NCBI GenBank assembly: GCA_030619985.1
Contig: JAUXAI010000001.1
Location: 1-64,000, forward strand
Direction: 5' to 3'
Length of the DNA: 64,000 nucleotides
Origin: a bacterium
GTDB taxonomy: Bacteria > UBP18 > UBA7526
In this document: positions 7,761 through 15,015 of the stretch, piece by piece
Numbering within the stretch: position 1 is the first letter of the stretch
Layout: every line of letters begins with the position of its first letter
The notes under the pieces: model-generated
Databases searched by the model: none
The model's input: only the letters and a program-made list of their open reading frames with translations
Told to the model about the DNA's origin: nothing
Program-made: the position numbers and the translations under genes

Positions 7761-7903
7761 ATGAAGATGAAAATTTTAGTTACTGGTGGAGCGGAGGTTC
7801 ACCCCGCCCCTCCTTTGAAAAGGCTAAATCATCATTCCATGTGTTGTTCGAACTTGATTGGAGAGGGATGAGAATGAAAATTCTAATCACAGGAGGGGCG
7901 GGG
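7761..7903. repeat. Duplicated rmlB start plus GC-rich inverted repeat
   Basis: Bases 7767-7801 repeat the first 12 codons of rmlB with divergence (MKILVTGGAEV against [11 protein letters not shown]). They run into a perfect 13-bp inverted repeat (CCCCGCCCCTCCT 7802-7814 with 7891-7903). The right arm is the rmlB Rossmann glycine loop, and the loop of the hairpin carries the real rmlB Shine-Dalgarno and start. CGGAT units 9 bp apart lie just upstream (7733-7757). Confidence 0.7.
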
Positions 7904-8875
7904 TTCATCGGCTCTAATTTCGTCAGATACCTTCTAAATAAATACCCAGACTATGAGATCGTTAACCTTGATAAATTGACTTATTCTGGGAACCCTGAGA
8001 ATCTAAGGGATGCCGAGAACAATCCAAATTATAGATTTATTAGAGGCGATATCTGTGATAAGAAAACAGTGGATGGCATAGTCAGCGATGGAGTTGGTAC
8101 GATCTTGAATTTCGCTGCAGAAAGCCATGTGGATCGTTCCATTCTGGGACCAGAATCCTTTATCAAGACAGATATCTATGGGACCTATACTCTCTTGGAG
8201 GCTACCAGAAGGCATAATCTTAAAAAGTATATTCAGATTAGTACTGATGAAGTCTACGGAAGCGTTGAGGAAGGCTCTTTTAAGGAGACCGACCCCTTGA
8301 ATCCAAGCAGTCCTTATGCAGCGAGTAAGGCAAGCGCTGACCTCCTCTGTTTATCCTATTTCACCACCTATAAACTTCCCGTCATTATTACTCGCTCCTC
8401 AAATAACTATGGACCTTACCAATTCCCTGAGAAATTGATACCCTTATTTATTACCAATGCTTTAGAGAATAAATCCCTTCCTTTATATGGGGATGGCTTA
8501 AATGTCAGAGACTGGCTCTATGTCTTAGATAATTGCCAGGCGATTGATTTAATTCTCCATAAGGGCAGGATAGGCGAGATATACAATGTGGGGGCGGACA
8601 ATGAAAGGACAAATATTGAGATTACTAAAGCAATTCTTAAGATACTGGAAAAGAGTGAGGATCTGATTAAGAGGGTTAAGGATAGACCAGGCCACGACCG
8701 AAGGTATTCTTTGGATTCTACCAAGATCAGGGAATTAGGCTGGAGACCAGAATATAATTTTGAAAAGGCTTTGAGAAAGACGGTCGATTGGTATAGAAAT
8801 AATGAATCCTGGTGGCGAAAATTAAAAGTGAAGGCAGAAGAGTTTTTTAAGAAGCAATATGGAGAATTAGAGTAG
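7874..8875 (+). CDS. rmlB: dTDP-glucose 4,6-dehydratase
   Basis: A 333-residue extended SDR converting dTDP-glucose to dTDP-4-keto-6-deoxyglucose with bound NAD. The Rossmann motif GGAGFIGSN, NFAAESHVDRSI, the catalytic STDEVYG (Asp-Glu pair) and YAASKASADLL (Tyr-x3-Lys) and SNNYGPYQFPEKLIPL are all canonical. GGAGAGGG at 7860-7867 fits the ATG at 7874, whose MKILITGG beginning is the family start. A diverged copy of this gene start lies 107 bp upstream, separated by a GC-rich inverted repeat, so the present start seems to be a rebuilt one. The next gene begins two bases after the stop, so rmlB and rmlD are coupled. Confidence 0.92.
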   Translation: MKILITGGAGFIGSNFVRYLLNKYPDYEIVNLDKLTYSGNPENLRDAENNPNYRFIRGDICDKKTVDGIVSDGVGTILNFAAESHVDRSILGPESFIKTDIYGTYTLLEATRRHNLKKYIQISTDEVYGSVEEGSFKETDPLNPSSPYAASKASADLLCLSYFTTYKLPVIITRSSNNYGPYQFPEKLIPLFITNALENKSLPLYGDGLNVRDWLYVLDNCQAIDLILHKGRIGEIYNVGADNERTNIEITKAILKILEKSEDLIKRVKDRPGHDRRYSLDSTKIRELGWRPEYNFEKALRKTVDWYRNNESWWRKLKVKAEEFFKKQYGELE

Positions 8876-8876
8876 G

Positions 8877-9773
8877 ATGCGCATACTAATTACTGGTGCC
8901 TCTGGAATGCTGGGCACAGATCTGGTAGAAACCTTATCAAAAGAGCATGAGGTAGTGGGATTAGATATTAAAACTCCACCGTTCACAGTTCACCGTTCAC
9001 AGTTCACCGTTTGCGATATTACGAATGAAAAAGAGGTAATGAAAGCGGTCTGTGATGTAAAGCCAGAGGTAGTGATTCACGCTGCAGCCTATACTGATGT
9101 CGATGGCTGTGAAAAGAATGAGGATTTAGCCTACAGAGTAAATGGGACTGGTACCCGGAATGTAACCTTAGCCTGTCAAAAGTGCAAAGCAGTTATGGCC
9201 TATATCAGCACCGACTTTGTCTTTGATGGAGAAAAGAAAGAGCTCTATCTCGAAAGTGATAAGCCCAATCCTTTGAGCATCTATGGAAAAAGTAAATTAG
9301 AGGGAGAGAGATATATTTCTTCCCTTTTAGATAAATACTTCATCATTCGCACTTCTTGGCTATTCGGTAGACATGGAAGAAACTTCGTTAATACTATATT
9401 AAAACTCGCTCAGGAAAAGAAGGAACTAAGAATAGTAAATGACCAAATCGGCTCACCCACCTATACCAAAGATCTCGCCCAATCGATCAAAAAACTGATC
9501 ACCGATCACTGTTCACAGAGCACCGACTTCGGTATCTACCATATTTCCAATAGTGGTTCCTGCTCTTGGTATGAATTTGCTCAAGAGATATTAAGGGTTA
9601 AGGGTTATGGGTTAAGGGTTAAAGGTATTAGTTCCGAGGAATTGGAACGGCCGGCGAGAAGGCCAAAGTTTTCTGTCTTAGATAACAGTCGCTATATCAA
9701 AACTGTGGGTAAACCATTAAGGCCGTGGCAAAAAGCCCTGAAAGAATATATTGGAAAAATTGAGGCAACATAA
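8877..9773 (+). CDS. rmlD: dTDP-4-dehydrorhamnose reductase with repeat-encoded inserts
   Basis: A 298-residue SDR that reduces dTDP-4-keto-L-rhamnose to dTDP-L-rhamnose. The sequence shows GASGMLGTDL at the N-terminus, HAAAYTDVDGCE, STDFVFDG and the Tyr-x3-Lys in SIYGKSKLEGE, then RTSWLFGRHGRNFV. Three segments look foreign to the family and are encoded by 7-bp micro-arrays: PFTVHRSQFTV (residues about 35-45), ITDHCSQSTD (about 207-216) and LRVKGYGLRVKG (about 240-251). All keep the frame. They fall at surface-loop positions between conserved motifs, so the enzyme may still work. It follows rmlB by one base. Confidence 0.88.
   Translation: MRILITGASGMLGTDLVETLSKEHEVVGLDIKTPPFTVHRSQFTVCDITNEKEVMKAVCDVKPEVVIHAAAYTDVDGCEKNEDLAYRVNGTGTRNVTLACQKCKAVMAYISTDFVFDGEKKELYLESDKPNPLSIYGKSKLEGERYISSLLDKYFIIRTSWLFGRHGRNFVNTILKLAQEKKELRIVNDQIGSPTYTKDLAQSIKKLITDHCSQSTDFGIYHISNSGSCSWYEFAQEILRVKGYGLRVKGISSEELERPARRPKFSVLDNSRYIKTVGKPLRPWQKALKEYIGKIEAT
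8981..9008. repeat. In-frame heptad array 1 in rmlD
   Basis: Four 7-bp units alternating GTTCACA and GTTCACC, followed by a partial fifth (GTTT). They encode part of the PFTVHRSQFTV insert. Confidence 0.85.
9497..9524. repeat. In-frame heptad array 2 in rmlD
   Basis: Four degenerate 7-bp units: GATCACC, GATCACT, GTTCACA, GAGCACC. They encode ITDHCSQST, which has no counterpart in typical RmlD. Confidence 0.8.
9595..9622. repeat. In-frame heptad array 3 in rmlD
   Basis: Four 7-bp units of GGGTTAA/GGGTTAT encoding LRVKGYGLRVKG inside the C-terminal domain of RmlD. Confidence 0.85.
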
Positions 9774-9798
9774 AATTAGTCCTATTGTAGGAGGTAAG

Positions 9799-10140
9799 AT
9801 GAAAAATCTTAAATTCCTCAGTCCCAAAGAAGAAAAAGCAGTAAAGGAATTTTGCAAAAGCCTGAGGACGAAATACAAAAAGAGAGTGAAGTTTATCAGG
9901 ATATTTGGCTCAAAAGTTCACGGCAAAAGTGACAAATTCTCGGACATTGATATATTCATCTTACTGGATAAAAAGGATAAGAGAATAAGGGATTATATTT
10001 CTCGGGCTGCCTGGGAGAGAAGCCTAAAGTATGATGTCGTTCTCTCTCCCATAGTCTATGAAGAGCGCCTATTTCGCAGGCCAGTCATCCAGATTACCCC
10101 TTTTATCAAGAATGTTTTAAAAGAAGGAGCTATGATATGA
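9799..10140 (+). CDS. MNT-type minimal nucleotidyltransferase
   Basis: A 113-residue protein with the nucleotidyltransferase motif GS-x10-D-x-D (GSKVHGKSDKFSDID, residues 37-51), followed by a possible third acidic strand (KYDVVLS). MNT proteins pair with HEPN proteins as type VII-like toxin-antitoxin systems, in which the MNT enzyme adenylylates or otherwise neutralises the HEPN RNase. A TAGGAGGTAAG site places the start at ATG 9799; the frame is open further upstream, overlapping rmlD, but without support. The stop overlaps the ATG of the HEPN gene at 10137, as expected for a coupled pair. The partner is disrupted. Confidence 0.85.
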   Translation: MKNLKFLSPKEEKAVKEFCKSLRTKYKKRVKFIRIFGSKVHGKSDKFSDIDIFILLDKKDKRIRDYISRAAWERSLKYDVVLSPIVYEERLFRRPVIQITPFIKNVLKEGAMI

Positions 10141-10606
10141 AAAGGGAACTGGTGGATTTAGCAAAGCATAGATTAAAGAGAAGTAAGGAGGCTAAGAGAG
10201 ACGCCCTCCTTCTCTTTAAGAAAGGGTCTTACGCCAGTGCCATAAATAAGAACCTGCTGAAGCAGAATCTTGTTTATTCCTTATTTAGATGAGGCAAGTA
10301 GAACGCGTCGTCATAAATAGAGCATATTACGCGATATTCTATGCTACACGCGCCTTACTAGCAACAAAGGAGCTGGATTCTTCTAAGCATTCTGGAGTAA
10401 TCGCCCTTTTCAATCGTCATTTTGTTAAGAAAGGATTAGTTCCCAAAGAGTTAAGCAGAATACTCCACACTGCTTTTGAAAAGAGAATAGCCGGGGATTA
10501 CAAGGACTTTCCTGAATTTTCTAAAGAGGAGACTAAAGAAATCCTTTCCAAATGTAAGATATTTTTGAATGGAATTGAAAAGGTTTTAAAGAAATTCCTA
10601 TCTTGA
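10137..10606 (+). pseudogene. HEPN-domain gene split by a 71-bp insertion
   Basis: The reading frame begins at ATG 10137 (MKRELVDLAKHRLKRSKEA) and reaches GSYASAIN, then shifts and stops at 10288-10290. The rest of a HEPN protein (RAYYAIFYATRALLATKEL, SSKHSGVIALFNRHFVKKGL) continues in another frame to 10606. Removing exactly 71 bp, one copy of the 8-bp repeat CATAAATA (10241-10248 and 10312-10319) plus the sequence between, joins ASAIN to RAYYAIFY and restores a normal HEPN protein of about 132 residues. The gene is thus the broken partner of the MNT gene. A frame open from 10289 could still make the C-terminal two thirds, but without the first helices. Confidence 0.88.
10241..10319. mobile_element. 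Small insertion flanked by 8-bp direct repeat
   Basis: CATAAATA occurs at 10241-10248 and 10312-10319, bracketing 63 bp that interrupt the HEPN gene. The duplicated octamer looks like a target-site duplication, and excision restores the frame. The insert has only a short internal inverted repeat (CTGCT/AGCAG near 10254) and no coding capacity, so it would be a non-autonomous element. Its class is unknown. Confidence 0.6.
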
Positions 10607-10630
10607 TAGAATACTCTTGAGGACAAACTG

Positions 10631-11566
10631 GTGAAAGTACTAATAACTGGAGGAGCAGGTTTCTTGGGTTCGCATCTCGTGGACCTTCTCTTAAAAGAGG
10701 GCAACGAGGTCATCTGCCTGGATAATCTAATAACTGGAAGTATGGATAACCTTGCCCATTTACAAGACAATAAAAAGTTTAGGTTCATTAAACAGGATGT
10801 AACGGAGTATATCAAAATAGATGGGCCGATTGACTATGTCTTACATTTCGCCTCACCAGCCAGTCCCATCGATTATCAGAAATATCCCATCCAGACCCTC
10901 AAAGTTGGTGCCTTAGGAGCCCATAAGACTTTGGGTTTGGCAAAAACAAAAACAGCCAAATTCCTTCTGGCCTCGACTTCAGAGGTATACGGGGATCCAT
11001 TGGTTAATCCCCAGAGAGAAAATTACTGGGGGAATGTTAATGCTATAGGGCCGAGGGGAATGTATGATGAGGCAAAACGTTTTGCTGAAGCTATGACTAT
11101 GGCTTATCATAGGTATCACGGAATAGATACCAGAATCGCTCGCATATTCAATACCTTTGGAGAGAGGATGCGGAAGAAAGACGGTCGCGTAGTTCCCACC
11201 TTCATTACTCAGGCCCTAGCCAATGAGCCCTTAACCGTCTTTGGAGATGGTTCCCAAACAAGAAGTTTTTGTTATGTCTCGGATATGATTGAAGGACTAT
11301 ATAAGTTAATGCTATCCGTTATTCATGAGCCCATTAATTTAGGCAATCCTCAAGAGATGACCATCTTGGACTTTGCTAAAAAAATAATTGAATTGACTAA
11401 GAGTAAGAGCAAAATAGTCTATAAACCATTGCCCCAGGATGATCCCAAGGTGAGAAGGCCCGATATCTCTAAAGCCAGGAAACTCTTAAAGTGGGAACCA
11501 AAAATAAGTCTGGAAGAGGGACTAAAAAAAACCATTGCTTGGTTCAAAAAGAGCAAAGAAGCATAG
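10631..11566 (+). CDS. UDP-glucuronate decarboxylase (UDP-xylose synthase)
   Basis: A 311-residue extended [13 protein letters not shown], the [20 protein letters not shown] segment that is diagnostic for UDP-xylose synthases, the STSEVYGDP active-site strand and [10 protein letters not shown] (Tyr-x3-Lys) identify it. It oxidises and decarboxylates UDP-glucuronate to UDP-xylose, continuing from the UDP-glucose dehydrogenase at 3719. The start is GTG at 10631; no strong Shine-Dalgarno is evident. It follows the broken HEPN gene by 24 bp. Confidence 0.9.
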   Translation: MKVLITGGAGFLGSHLVDLLLKEGNEVICLDNLITGSMDNLAHLQDNKKFRFIKQDVTEYIKIDGPIDYVLHFASPASPIDYQKYPIQTLKVGALGAHKTLGLAKTKTAKFLLASTSEVYGDPLVNPQRENYWGNVNAIGPRGMYDEAKRFAEAMTMAYHRYHGIDTRIARIFNTFGERMRKKDGRVVPTFITQALANEPLTVFGDGSQTRSFCYVSDMIEGLYKLMLSVIHEPINLGNPQEMTILDFAKKIIELTKSKSKIVYKPLPQDDPKVRRPDISKARKLLKWEPKISLEEGLKKTIAWFKKSKEA

Positions 11567-11615
11567 CAGAATACAAGTTGACAAGGATACAAGAATACGA
11601 AAATAACTAAACTTG

Positions 11616-11679
11616 TTAACTTGTCAACTTATTAACTTGTTAACTTATCAACTAATCAGCTAATCAACTTGTCAACTAA
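11616..11679. repeat. Intergenic octad array, eight units
   Basis: Eight consecutive 8-bp units of the form T(T/C)AACT(T/A)(G/A), for example TTAACTTG and TCAACTAA, in the spacer between the UDP-xylose synthase and the Trm112-like gene. Looser relatives (GTTGACAAGG, ATACAAGAATACGA) precede it from about 11575. Confidence 0.85.
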
Positions 11680-11699
11680 TAAGTATGGGGGTGGAAAGA

Positions 11700-11858
11700 A
11701 TGATTGACAAGGAATTGTTAGAGATTTTAGCTTGTCCAGTATGCAAAGCAAGTGTAAGATTAGAGCAGAATAAAATTGTCTGTATCAAATGTGGCAGAAG
11801 GTATCCCATTCGGGACGGTATTCCCGTGATGCTGGAAAGCGAAGCAGAAAAAGAGTGA
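11700..11858 (+). CDS. Trm112-like zinc-ribbon protein
   Basis: A 52-residue protein, MIDKELLEILACPVCKASV onward, with two CxxC pairs (CPVC near residue 12, CIKC near residue 28) and the RYPIRDGIPVML ending of the Trm112/YcaR family. Bacterial members are small and often sit beside methyltransferases, kinases of lipid A synthesis or glycosyltransferases; their role is thought to be as partner proteins. GGTGGAAAG precedes the ATG. A related domain is fused to a methyltransferase at 24444. The flippase starts five bases after its stop. Confidence 0.85.
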   Translation: MIDKELLEILACPVCKASVRLEQNKIVCIKCGRRYPIRDGIPVMLESEAEKE

Positions 11859-11862
11859 CTGA

Positions 11863-13119
11863 ATGAAGTTTGTCGGCACCTTCGAGAGACAAGTCTCTTT
11901 CATATTCATTGCTCTCACATTGGGCAATATAGGTAACTTTATATTTCACATTTTTATGGGGCGTCATCTACCAGAAACGGAATATGGAATCCTCTATAGA
12001 TTGCTTGCCCTTTTAATGATCGTCTCTGTTCCCGCAACTACTATCCAGACAGTAATTACCAAGTATACTGCCCACTTCAAAGCCTTTAGCCAATATGGTA
12101 AGATCCGTTTTTTATTATTTAATCTTCTCAAGAGGCTCTTCTTCTACGGTTTCCTGGGCTCCCTTATATTTCTGACGGCAAGCGGTAGAATCGCTTCTTG
12201 GCAGCATTTTCCCTCTAGCAGGCCAGTTATGATCCTGGGAATACTTTTGTTGTTGAGTGTTATCGCCCCAGCAGCAGGAGGAATAATCCAGGGCCTGCAA
12301 AAATTTAATTACTTAGGATGGAGCACCATATTAGGCACCGCTTCCCGTTTAATATTTGGAATTATCTTTGTCTTCCTCGGTCTGGGAGTAAGTGGGGCTT
12401 TAGCTGCTTCTATTCTCGCCATGCTTGTCGGTATATGCATCCTCTTCTTTCCCCTGAAGTTTCTGTTTAAATCAAAGGAAACAGAGGAGAGGGTAGACTT
12501 TAAAGAGATCTACAGATATTCTGCTCCGGTTATATTCAGCGTCCTCTTCTTCATGATTCTGACCAACATCGATGCTCTATTAGTGGGAAACTTCTTTAGC
12601 CCGGTTAAAGCAGAAATTTATTCTGCTGCTGCCTTTGTGGGAAGGATGATATTATTTCTTCCCATGCCCATTGTGATTGTCATGTTTCCTAAAGCCTCAG
12701 AACTATATGCCCAGAGAAGGGACTCTTCCCTTATCTTGAAAAAAAGTCTACTTTACGTTGGCCTCTTAGCGGGTGGAACAACCCTTGTTTGCCTTTTCTT
12801 TCCCTCTCTCATAATTAAGCTTATCTGGGCCGGTAAACATCAAGCAAGTACCCCATTAATTGGAAAGTTCGCCTTAGCCATGGCCCTATTTGGTCTAGTC
12901 AATATCCTTTTCTTCTATCAGCTCTCCATTCATAGGTTTAGATTTTTATATTTAGCAGGCGCTTTCACCCTTTTACAGATAATCGCTATCACTCTATTCC
13001 ACAATACCCTCTCCCAGGTAGTCTGGATCTTGGTGGCCAATGGAGCGTTACTCTTTTTAATTAATCAATTTTTAGTTTGGACACCGAAAAAGATTTCTGA
13101 AAAAGTCAGAAATCTTTGA
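11863..13119 (+). CDS. Polysaccharide/oligosaccharide flippase (Wzx-like, MOP superfamily)
   Basis: A 418-residue membrane protein with about twelve hydrophobic helices. The opening QVSFIFIALTLGNIGNFIFHIFMGRHLPETEYGILYRLLALL is typical of oligosaccharide flippases, which carry lipid-linked repeat units across the inner membrane. Its position among sugar-nucleotide enzymes and glycosyltransferases supports export of a polyprenyl-linked glycan. The last codons (KISEKVRNL) are part of a perfect 12-bp hairpin ending at the stop codon. The ATG at 11863 follows closely on the previous gene, suggesting an operon. Confidence 0.85.
   Translation: MKFVGTFERQVSFIFIALTLGNIGNFIFHIFMGRHLPETEYGILYRLLALLMIVSVPATTIQTVITKYTAHFKAFSQYGKIRFLLFNLLKRLFFYGFLGSLIFLTASGRIASWQHFPSSRPVMILGILLLLSVIAPAAGGIIQGLQKFNYLGWSTILGTASRLIFGIIFVFLGLGVSGALAASILAMLVGICILFFPLKFLFKSKETEERVDFKEIYRYSAPVIFSVLFFMILTNIDALLVGNFFSPVKAEIYSAAAFVGRMILFLPMPIVIVMFPKASELYAQRRDSSLILKKSLLYVGLLAGGTTLVCLFFPSLIIKLIWAGKHQASTPLIGKFALAMALFGLVNILFFYQLSIHRFRFLYLAGAFTLLQIIAITLFHNTLSQVVWILVANGALLFLINQFLVWTPKKISEKVRNL
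13089..13117. repeat. Perfect hairpin at the 3' end of the flippase gene
   Basis: Twelve-bp arms (AAAGATTTCTGA 13089-13100, inverse 13106-13117) with a 5-base loop lie inside the last codons of the flippase gene. The hairpin resembles a terminator stem, but no T-run follows, so termination is uncertain. Confidence 0.7.
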
Positions 13120-13139
13120 TTACAGTGATTAAAAAATAA

Positions 13140-13180
13140 GATTACACAGATTAGTTATTAACGACGAAATCTGTGTAATC
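13140..13180. repeat. Inverted repeat GATTACACAGATT
   Basis: Perfect 13-bp arms (13140-13152 and 13168-13180) with a 15-base loop. A third, partial copy of the right arm (AATCTGTGTAGTC) is at about 13189-13201. A smaller inverted repeat, CTCTGAA/TTCAGAG, lies at 13208-13227. No gene is present in this spacer. A related AATCTGCGTAATC-type segment is read in frame at about 18752-18792. Confidence 0.75.
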
Positions 13181-13259
13181 ATTCTCAAAATCTGTGTAGT
13201 CAGAGCCCTCTGAAGATTTTTTCAGAGACCTCCGAAAAGAAGATTAGAAAGGATAGAGA

Positions 13260-14003
13260 TTGAAGGAGTTTAAAGGTAAGTTATCCATTCTGGTTCCAGC
13301 TCATAATGAAGGACCCCATATCTATGGTAATATCCGTGAGATTCAGAGGGTCTTCGATGAAATTGGTTGCCGGTATGAACTCATTATTATTGATGACGGC
13401 AGTAAGGATGAGACCCATGAGAATGCTCAGAAGGCGGCAAAGGGGTTCAAGAACATTATAGTAAAGAGGATGCGCCAGAACCGGGGCAAAGGAAGAGCCT
13501 TGAAGTATGGCTTCCGCTTCGCTAAAGGAGATCTGGTGGCCTTTCTCGATGCCGATTTAGATCTCCATCCAGAGCAGATTCAAAACCTCTTCAGGATTAT
13601 GAATAAAGAGGAGGTAGATGTAGTCATTGGTTCTAAAAGGCATCCAGAATCAAAATTGAAGTATCCTTGGCATAGGAAAATTATCTCCAATGTTTATTTT
13701 TTCTTAGTCAAGATTATATTCGGTTTACCTCTCAGAGATACCCAGACGGGCATTAAACTCTTTAAATATGAGGTACTTAAGAAAATATTTCCCAAGGTAC
13801 TTATTAAAAGATATGCCTTTGACTTAGAATTATTGGTCAATGCCCACCATCTGGGATACAAGATTGCAGAAGCACCCATAACCTTAAATTACCAACGCTT
13901 TATGGGACGTATTGGTTTAAGAGCCATTTATCACACTTGGTGGGATACCATGGCCATCTACTATCGTATGTATCTCCTGAAATACTACAATGGAAAGAAA
14001 TAA
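13260..14003 (+). CDS. GT2 glycosyltransferase, DPM1/ArnC-like
   Basis: A 247-residue GT-A fold enzyme. SILVPAHNE at the start, the nucleotide-binding IIIDDGSKDET and the metal-binding FLDADLDLHP motifs are those of dolichyl-phosphate mannose synthase-like GT2 enzymes, as is the RDTQTGIKLFKYEVL segment. It would transfer a hexose from a nucleotide sugar to polyprenyl phosphate. No clear C-terminal membrane helices are present. The start is TTG at 13260 after an AGGATAGAGA site. It overlaps the next gene by 14 bases. Confidence 0.82.
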   Translation: MKEFKGKLSILVPAHNEGPHIYGNIREIQRVFDEIGCRYELIIIDDGSKDETHENAQKAAKGFKNIIVKRMRQNRGKGRALKYGFRFAKGDLVAFLDADLDLHPEQIQNLFRIMNKEEVDVVIGSKRHPESKLKYPWHRKIISNVYFFLVKIIFGLPLRDTQTGIKLFKYEVLKKIFPKVLIKRYAFDLELLVNAHHLGYKIAEAPITLNYQRFMGRIGLRAIYHTWWDTMAIYYRMYLLKYYNGKK

Positions 14004-14961
14004 TTATCCTAAGGTCTCTATTATTATTCCAGTAAAAGAATCTAATGAAAATCTGCAGGAATGCCTTGAACATTGTTTGGAACTCGATTATCCGGATTAT
14101 GAAATTATAGTATTACCAGATAAGATGGAGAGATTATCTTATTCTCAGGTGAAAGTCATCTCTACCGGGACTATTGGGCCTTCTGAAAAGAGGGATATTG
14201 GGATTAAGCATGCTCGAGGGGAGATTCTTGCTTTCTTAGATGATGATACCTTCTCCACCAAGGATTGGCTCAAAAAAGCAATGAAAAACTTTGAGGAGAC
14301 AAACGTGGCTGCTGTAGGTGGTCCAGCCGTTACTCCAGAGAGTGACGGTCTAAGACAGCGAGCAAGCGGCTTGGTCTATTCCTCTCTTTTAGCCAGTGGA
14401 GGATTCACTTACCGCTATATTCCCAAGGAGAAATGTTTGGTAGATGATTATCCTTCCTGTAATTTCCTAATTCGGAAATCGATTATGGAGAAAATAGGAG
14501 GCTTTGGTTCTAAATTCTGGCCGGGGGAAGATACCAAACTCTGCCTTCATATTACTAAAAATTTGGGCAAAAAGATTATCTATGATCCGGAAGTCTTAAT
14601 CTACCATCATCGTCGCCCCCTTTATAAAAAACACTTAAGGCAGGTAGCCAGTTATGCTCTTCATCGGGGTTATTTTGCTAAAAAGTTTCCTGAGACCTCA
14701 TATAAGATATCATACTTTATCCCTTCTCTCTTTGTCATTGGTCTATTCTTTGGTTGGTCATTAGGCTTTATCCATCCTTTCTTTTTCAAGATTTATCTCG
14801 GCGTAATTTTGTTTTATCTTGTCTGCGTTCTACTTACTGGTTTTAAGCATAGAAATCCTAAACTGGCTTTTCTGGTATCCTCAGGTATTCTGGCTACTAA
14901 CCTCTCCTATGGAATCTTCTTTCTTAAGGGTCTATTCTCCCGAAGGCTAAAAGAAGAATGA
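13990..14961 (+). CDS. Membrane-anchored GT2 glycosyltransferase
   Basis: A 323-residue GT2 enzyme with KVSIIIPVKESNENLQECLEHCLELDYPDYEIIVLPD at the N-terminus, LAFLDDDTF as the DxD-type site, an acceptor motif WPGEDTKLC (the ED of many GT2 enzymes) and two to three hydrophobic helices at about 235-310. The nucleotide-sugar donor and acceptor cannot be told. It overlaps the preceding GT2 gene, so both are probably translated from one message and act in one assembly pathway. Confidence 0.8.
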   Translation: MERNNYPKVSIIIPVKESNENLQECLEHCLELDYPDYEIIVLPDKMERLSYSQVKVISTGTIGPSEKRDIGIKHARGEILAFLDDDTFSTKDWLKKAMKNFEETNVAAVGGPAVTPESDGLRQRASGLVYSSLLASGGFTYRYIPKEKCLVDDYPSCNFLIRKSIMEKIGGFGSKFWPGEDTKLCLHITKNLGKKIIYDPEVLIYHHRRPLYKKHLRQVASYALHRGYFAKKFPETSYKISYFIPSLFVIGLFFGWSLGFIHPFFFKIYLGVILFYLVCVLLTGFKHRNPKLAFLVSSGILATNLSYGIFFLKGLFSRRLKEE

Positions 14962-14964
14962 TGA

Positions 14965-15015
14965 ACCCCGCACCTTTAGGCAAGGGCAGAAAATGAATAC
15001 AAAAAGGTGCGGGGT
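14965..15015. repeat. Inverted repeat enclosing a start codon
   Basis: Perfect 13-bp arms ACCCCGCACCTTT (14965-14977) and its inverse (15003-15015). The 25-base loop carries AAGGG and the ATG at 14993, so the start codon lies in the hairpin loop, as it does at 7802-7903. Confidence 0.8.

Noticed and set aside
8981-9622. Diversity-generating retroelement-like variable repeats in rmlD
   Set aside because: There is no reverse transcriptase or template repeat in the window, and the changes are tandem units rather than adenine-specific substitutions.
11616-11679. Possible CRISPR array
   Set aside because: Units are 8 bp with no spacers and no cas genes nearby. The same holds for the other tandem arrays, including the 11-bp triple at 18071.
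13089-13117. Rho-independent terminator after the flippase gene
   Set aside because: The hairpin is perfect but is not followed by a T-run and lies inside the last codons. It was kept only as a repeat.
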